Shown: in pieces, positions 6,261-8,418 of the stretch | How the letters are laid out: each line of letters opens with the position of its first letter | Numbering within the stretch: position 1 is the first letter of the stretch | NCBI GenBank assembly: GCA_002317225.1 | Contig: DCIW01000148.1 | Location: forward strand, 6,099-14,516 | Direction: 5' to 3' | DNA from: Prevotellaceae bacterium UBA1716 | GTDB taxonomy: Bacteria; Bacteroidota; Bacteroidia; Bacteroidales; Bacteroidaceae | Length of the DNA: 8,418 nucleotides | Position numbers and translations under genes: made by a program | The notes under the pieces: model-generated | Databases searched by the model: none | What the model saw: the letters and a program-made list of their open reading frames with translations, nothing else | Told to the model about the DNA's origin: nothing

Positions 6261-6386
6261 CTACACGATTTTGTATGTAATATAAAGGGGTGTGAAAGCC
6301 AGAATAGCCTGCAGAGTTCTTCCAAGAGAATCGATGAGTCCGTGTTTCACGGAGTCATCGTCAAAAGTAACTGACACATCCACCAA
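6261..6386 (-). other. Short open frame on the minus strand, possible remnant of a decayed gene
   Basis: On the minus strand, 41 codons run from a TTG/GTG pair at 6386-6381 to a TAG at 6263-6261, with an in-frame stop directly upstream. There is no ATG start and no promoter. The translated composition looks protein-like, including SVTFDDDSVKHGLIDS and then LGRTLQAILAFTPLYITYK, and this piece is richer in G+C than the AT-rich DNA beside it. I do not recognise the product. It covers the same bases as the strong hairpin, so either the hairpin or the coding appearance may be fortuitous. A C-terminal gene relic is the suggestion; chance is a real alternative. Confidence 0.2.
6332..6360. repeat. 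Strong 13-bp hairpin in the GNAT-GH2 intergenic region
   Basis: CGATGAGTCCGTG (6332-6344) and CACGGAGTCATCG (6348-6360) pair over 13 positions with one G-G mismatch around a three-base loop. It lies 74 bases after the GNAT stop and about 95 bases upstream of the GH2 promoter, so it would be in the 3' untranslated RNA of the CotH-GNAT transcript. No U-tract follows on either strand, so it is not a classical intrinsic terminator, but it could stabilise or process the 3' end. Flanking bases can add a small hairpin (GTTCT/AGAAT, 6315-6331), a TCA/TGA pair (6361-6374) and a closing helix of GGG(G)TGTG (6287-6294) with CACATCC (6375-6381), suggesting a branched RNA of about 95 bases. The main hairpin is clear; the larger fold is only possible. 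Confidence 0.6.
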
Positions 6387-6454
6387 TTAATAATAAATCC
6401 AAGCAATAAACACAAAAAAAATATAATGCTATATTTAATATCTGTATTTTTTCA

Positions 6455-6462
6455 TATCTTTG
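6455..6462 (+). promoter_or_regulatory. -7 promoter element of the GH2 gene
   Basis: TATCTTTG matches the Bacteroidetes TAnnTTTG -7 consensus, embedded in AT-rich DNA about 27 bases upstream of the chosen ATG at 6490. No exact TTTG -33 element is seen at the usual distance; the region about 23 bases upstream is TATTTAA. The -7 match and position support a promoter, possibly a weak or activator-dependent one. Confidence 0.55.
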
Positions 6463-6489
6463 CAAAAATATTATAAATATAGTAATGAT

Positions 6490-8418
6490 ATGACGTTTCC
6501 GACTATACATACATGTATGCAAATGAAAATGTTAGGTGCCGCTACCCTACTCTTATTTGCTATGAGTGCTGCGGCTCAGCGAAAGACGAGCATTGAAGAA
6601 GGATGGAAATTCCATCGTAATGGTGTGATCAACGCCGAGATGGCGAATTGTGACGATTCTGCATGGCGCATTGTCACTCTGCCTCATGATTTCAGCATTG
6701 AACCTTCGATGACAATAAAAGATGGCAGAACATTTTCTGAGGGATGGGATAATGTGCAAATAGGACCTTTCACCCGACTTAACCTTGGCAACTCCGACCA
6801 GGGACAGATGACAGGTGGCGAAGGATGGTACAGGAAAACTCTGCGACTCCCTATTGCTGCCGGTGAGACCATAGATGAGTATCTCAGCAAGAACGAGGTA
6901 AGCATCCAGTTTGATGGTGTCTACAATCATGCTGAGGTATGGATAAACGGCAAAAAGGCTGCAATGAATATGCATGGATATATGCCATTCGTGGTGAGTA
7001 TAAATGATATTCTCAGAGATAAGGCTGCAAGGCTTACTAACCCAGAGGAAGTGTGCGTTTCAGTCAGGAGTCTTAATGTCGATCACAATTCGCGCTGGTA
7101 TTCAGGAAGTGGAATATTCCGTCGTGTATGGCTCATCACTACAGGCAAGCAGCACCTTAACCAATGGGATGTGTTTATTGATGGTTCTGAGGTTATTGCG
7201 AAGAAAGGAGCCAATGTGAAGATATCAGCAAAGGTGTTTAATGATGATACTAAAGACGCTTCAGGTGAGGTGCGCTTTGATATTATTGATGCTAAGGGCA
7301 AGACTGTTGCAAGTGCAACTAAGGCTTATCAGGCATCAGGGATGACATCAGGCAAGCGAGACAAGAAAGGCGTGGATGTAATGACTGAGATGATGGTGAA
7401 AGCGCCTCACCTTTGGTCGGATATCGATCCTTATCGCTACAAAGCACGAATAAGCGTAATGGCTGATGGAGTGCTTCGCGATAAGATGGAGATTCCTTTC
7501 GGCATTCGCACTATTGAGTTCAGTGTGGAGGAAGGTTTCAAACTGAATGGCAGACAAATGAAACTCAAGGGAGGATGTGTGCATCACGACAATGGATTGA
7601 TGGGTGCTGCAGCCGTTGAGCGTGCAGAAATTCGCAAGGCAGAACTCCTGAAGGCTCAGGGATACAATGCTGTGAGAGTTAGCCATAATCTGCCTTCAGA
7701 AGCATTCCTCAACGCATGCGACAGCATTGGTCTGCTCGTGATGGATGAGGTGTTCGACCAATGGGAGAAGACAAAGACACCTAATGACTACGGTTCAATA
7801 TTTTCAAAAGAGAAACTTCTGGTAGAAGATGGCAAGGTTGTACCACAAGGCATTACCAATTTTGAGTATGATGCAGCATTGATGGTACGTCGCGACCGTA
7901 ACCATCCAAGCATTATCATCTGGAGCATCGGCAACGAGATTTATCAGCGTGATGATCCTCGCGGTCAGGAGATTGCAAAGATAATCAGCAAAGTAATAAA
8001 GAGTGAAGACAATACCCGCCCTACCACATTGGCAAACTGTGACTACTGGGATCAGCCAAGCAAGAAATGGGACAAGGATTCGTACCGCGCTTTTGAGAAT
8101 GTGGATCTTGGCGGTTACAACTATGGTACGCAGTTTTACGCAAGTGACCATGAGAAATACCCAGAGCGTATCATGGTAGGTACGGAGAATTATCCAAGTG
8201 CTATCGACGAAACATGGAATTTCGTAGAGAGCCACCCATATGTGATCGGTGACTTCGTATGGACGGCTATGGATTATGTGGGTGAAGCTGGTGTCGGACA
8301 CACTTTTGAGCGTACAAACGACCAATGGGTACAACTTATGTCATGGCCTTGGTTCAATGCATGGTGTGGCGATATTGACCTCACAGGTTGTAAGAAGCCT
8401 CAATCATACTATCGCGAT
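6490..8418 (+). CDS. Secreted GH2 glycosidase (beta-galactosidase-like), 3' partial
   Basis: The frame is open from 6490 to the window end (643 codons, no stop); Bacteroidetes enzymes of this type usually exceed 800 residues, so the C-terminus is missing. Glycoside hydrolase family 2 is clear. The N-terminal sugar-binding domain has GGEGWYRKTLRLP, FDGVYNHAEVWING and SRWYSGSGIFRRVWL (to about residue 216); an Ig-like domain follows; the TIM barrel has GGCVHHDNG (361-369), NAVRVSHNLPS (394-404), LVMDEVFDQW (416-425), IIIWSIGNEI with acid/base Glu483, and IMVGTENYPS with likely nucleophile Glu566, then GDFVWTAMDYVGE. It should release terminal beta-linked sugars; galactose, mannose and glucuronate are all possible, with galactose favoured by overall resemblance. 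A signal peptide (core LGAATLLLFAMSAAAQ) indicates export. ATGs at 6517, 6523 and 6529 are alternative starts that shorten an otherwise long n-region. Confidence 0.92.
   Translation, partial: MTFPTIHTCMQMKMLGAATLLLFAMSAAAQRKTSIEEGWKFHRNGVINAEMANCDDSAWRIVTLPHDFSIEPSMTIKDGRTFSEGWDNVQIGPFTRLNLGNSDQGQMTGGEGWYRKTLRLPIAAGETIDEYLSKNEVSIQFDGVYNHAEVWINGKKAAMNMHGYMPFVVSINDILRDKAARLTNPEEVCVSVRSLNVDHNSRWYSGSGIFRRVWLITTGKQHLNQWDVFIDGSEVIAKKGANVKISAKVFNDDTKDASGEVRFDIIDAKGKTVASATKAYQASGMTSGKRDKKGVDVMTEMMVKAPHLWSDIDPYRYKARISVMADGVLRDKMEIPFGIRTIEFSVEEGFKLNGRQMKLKGGCVHHDNGLMGAAAVERAEIRKAELLKAQGYNAVRVSHNLPSEAFLNACDSIGLLVMDEVFDQWEKTKTPNDYGSIFSKEKLLVEDGKVVPQGITNFEYDAALMVRRDRNHPSIIIWSIGNEIYQRDDPRGQEIAKIISKVIKSEDNTRPTTLANCDYWDQPSKKWDKDSYRAFENVDLGGYNYGTQFYASDHEKYPERIMVGTENYPSAIDETWNFVESHPYVIGDFVWTAMDYVGEAGVGHTFERTNDQWVQLMSWPWFNAWCGDIDLTGCKKPQSYYRD

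Noticed and set aside
6332..6366. Hammerhead ribozyme: GATGAGTCCGTG looks like the classical hammerhead core and stem II.
   Set aside because: The required GAAA after stem II is absent (the strand continues GGAGTCATCG), so the catalytic core cannot form; it is simply a long hairpin.
6287..6386. tRNA-like element: GGGGTGTG could pair with CACATCC followed by ACCA, at a length similar to a long-variable-arm tRNA.
   Set aside because: There is no TTCRA T-loop, no D-loop GG and no convincing anticodon arm, and the acceptor pairing needs a bulge.
7804..8334. 176-codon open frame on the minus strand within the GH2 gene.
   Set aside because: The plus strand encodes clear GH2 catalytic motifs throughout; the antisense frame has no promoter and an improbable composition.
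1..8418. Searched by eye for CRISPR repeats, transposases, phage genes, toxin-antitoxin pairs, defence systems and SusC/SusD genes.
   Set aside because: None seen. Two glycoside hydrolases alone do not make a polysaccharide utilisation locus, and nothing supports a defence island.

Overview
The window looks like a chromosomal segment of a gut-type Bacteroidetes, most likely Prevotella/Segatella-like. The evidence is the promoter form (TAnnTTTG -7 elements with TTG/TTTG about 20-22 bases upstream), the near absence of Shine-Dalgarno sequences before start codons, moderate-to-low G+C with AT-rich intergenic DNA, and gene families typical of that phylum: a GH26 mannanase, a GH2 glycosidase, a CotH-type lipoprotein and an AraC regulator. 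Genus is an inference; no rRNA or marker gene is present.

Layout. (1) 1-3306, plus strand: six genes packed end to end (gaps of 18, 4, 18, -4 and 3 bases), almost certainly one operon whose 5' end lies outside the window. They are an iron-dependent alcohol/butanol dehydrogenase (C-terminal half only), a flavoredoxin-type flavin reductase, a secreted GH26 beta-mannanase, a YgbA-family protein linked to nitrosative stress, a half-size EamA transporter and an unrecognised 160-residue protein. (2) 3337-4152, minus strand: an AraC-family regulator, convergent with the operon. (3) 4153-4273: a divergent control region with one Bacteroidetes-type promoter on each strand and a 7-bp inverted repeat over the regulator's own promoter. 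(4) 4274-6258, plus strand: a CotH-family lipoprotein followed 20 bases later by a GNAT acetyltransferase. (5) 6259-6489: a non-coding gap with a strong hairpin and a promoter. (6) 6490-8418, plus strand: the first 643 codons of a secreted GH2 glycosidase that runs off the window.

How the parts may work together. The operon mixes cytoplasmic redox/detoxification functions (alcohol dehydrogenase, flavin reductase, YgbA) with an exported mannan-cutting enzyme. The AraC protein is placed to control itself and the divergent CotH-GNAT pair. GH26 and GH2 could both act on plant galactomannan, but they are in separate transcription units and no SusC/SusD pair is visible, so this is not a complete polysaccharide utilisation locus. 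I found no CRISPR array, transposase, phage gene, toxin-antitoxin pair or rRNA gene, and no clear new system. The items most worth checking are the unknown operon gene, the hairpin region at 6259-6389, and the AraC/CotH control region.
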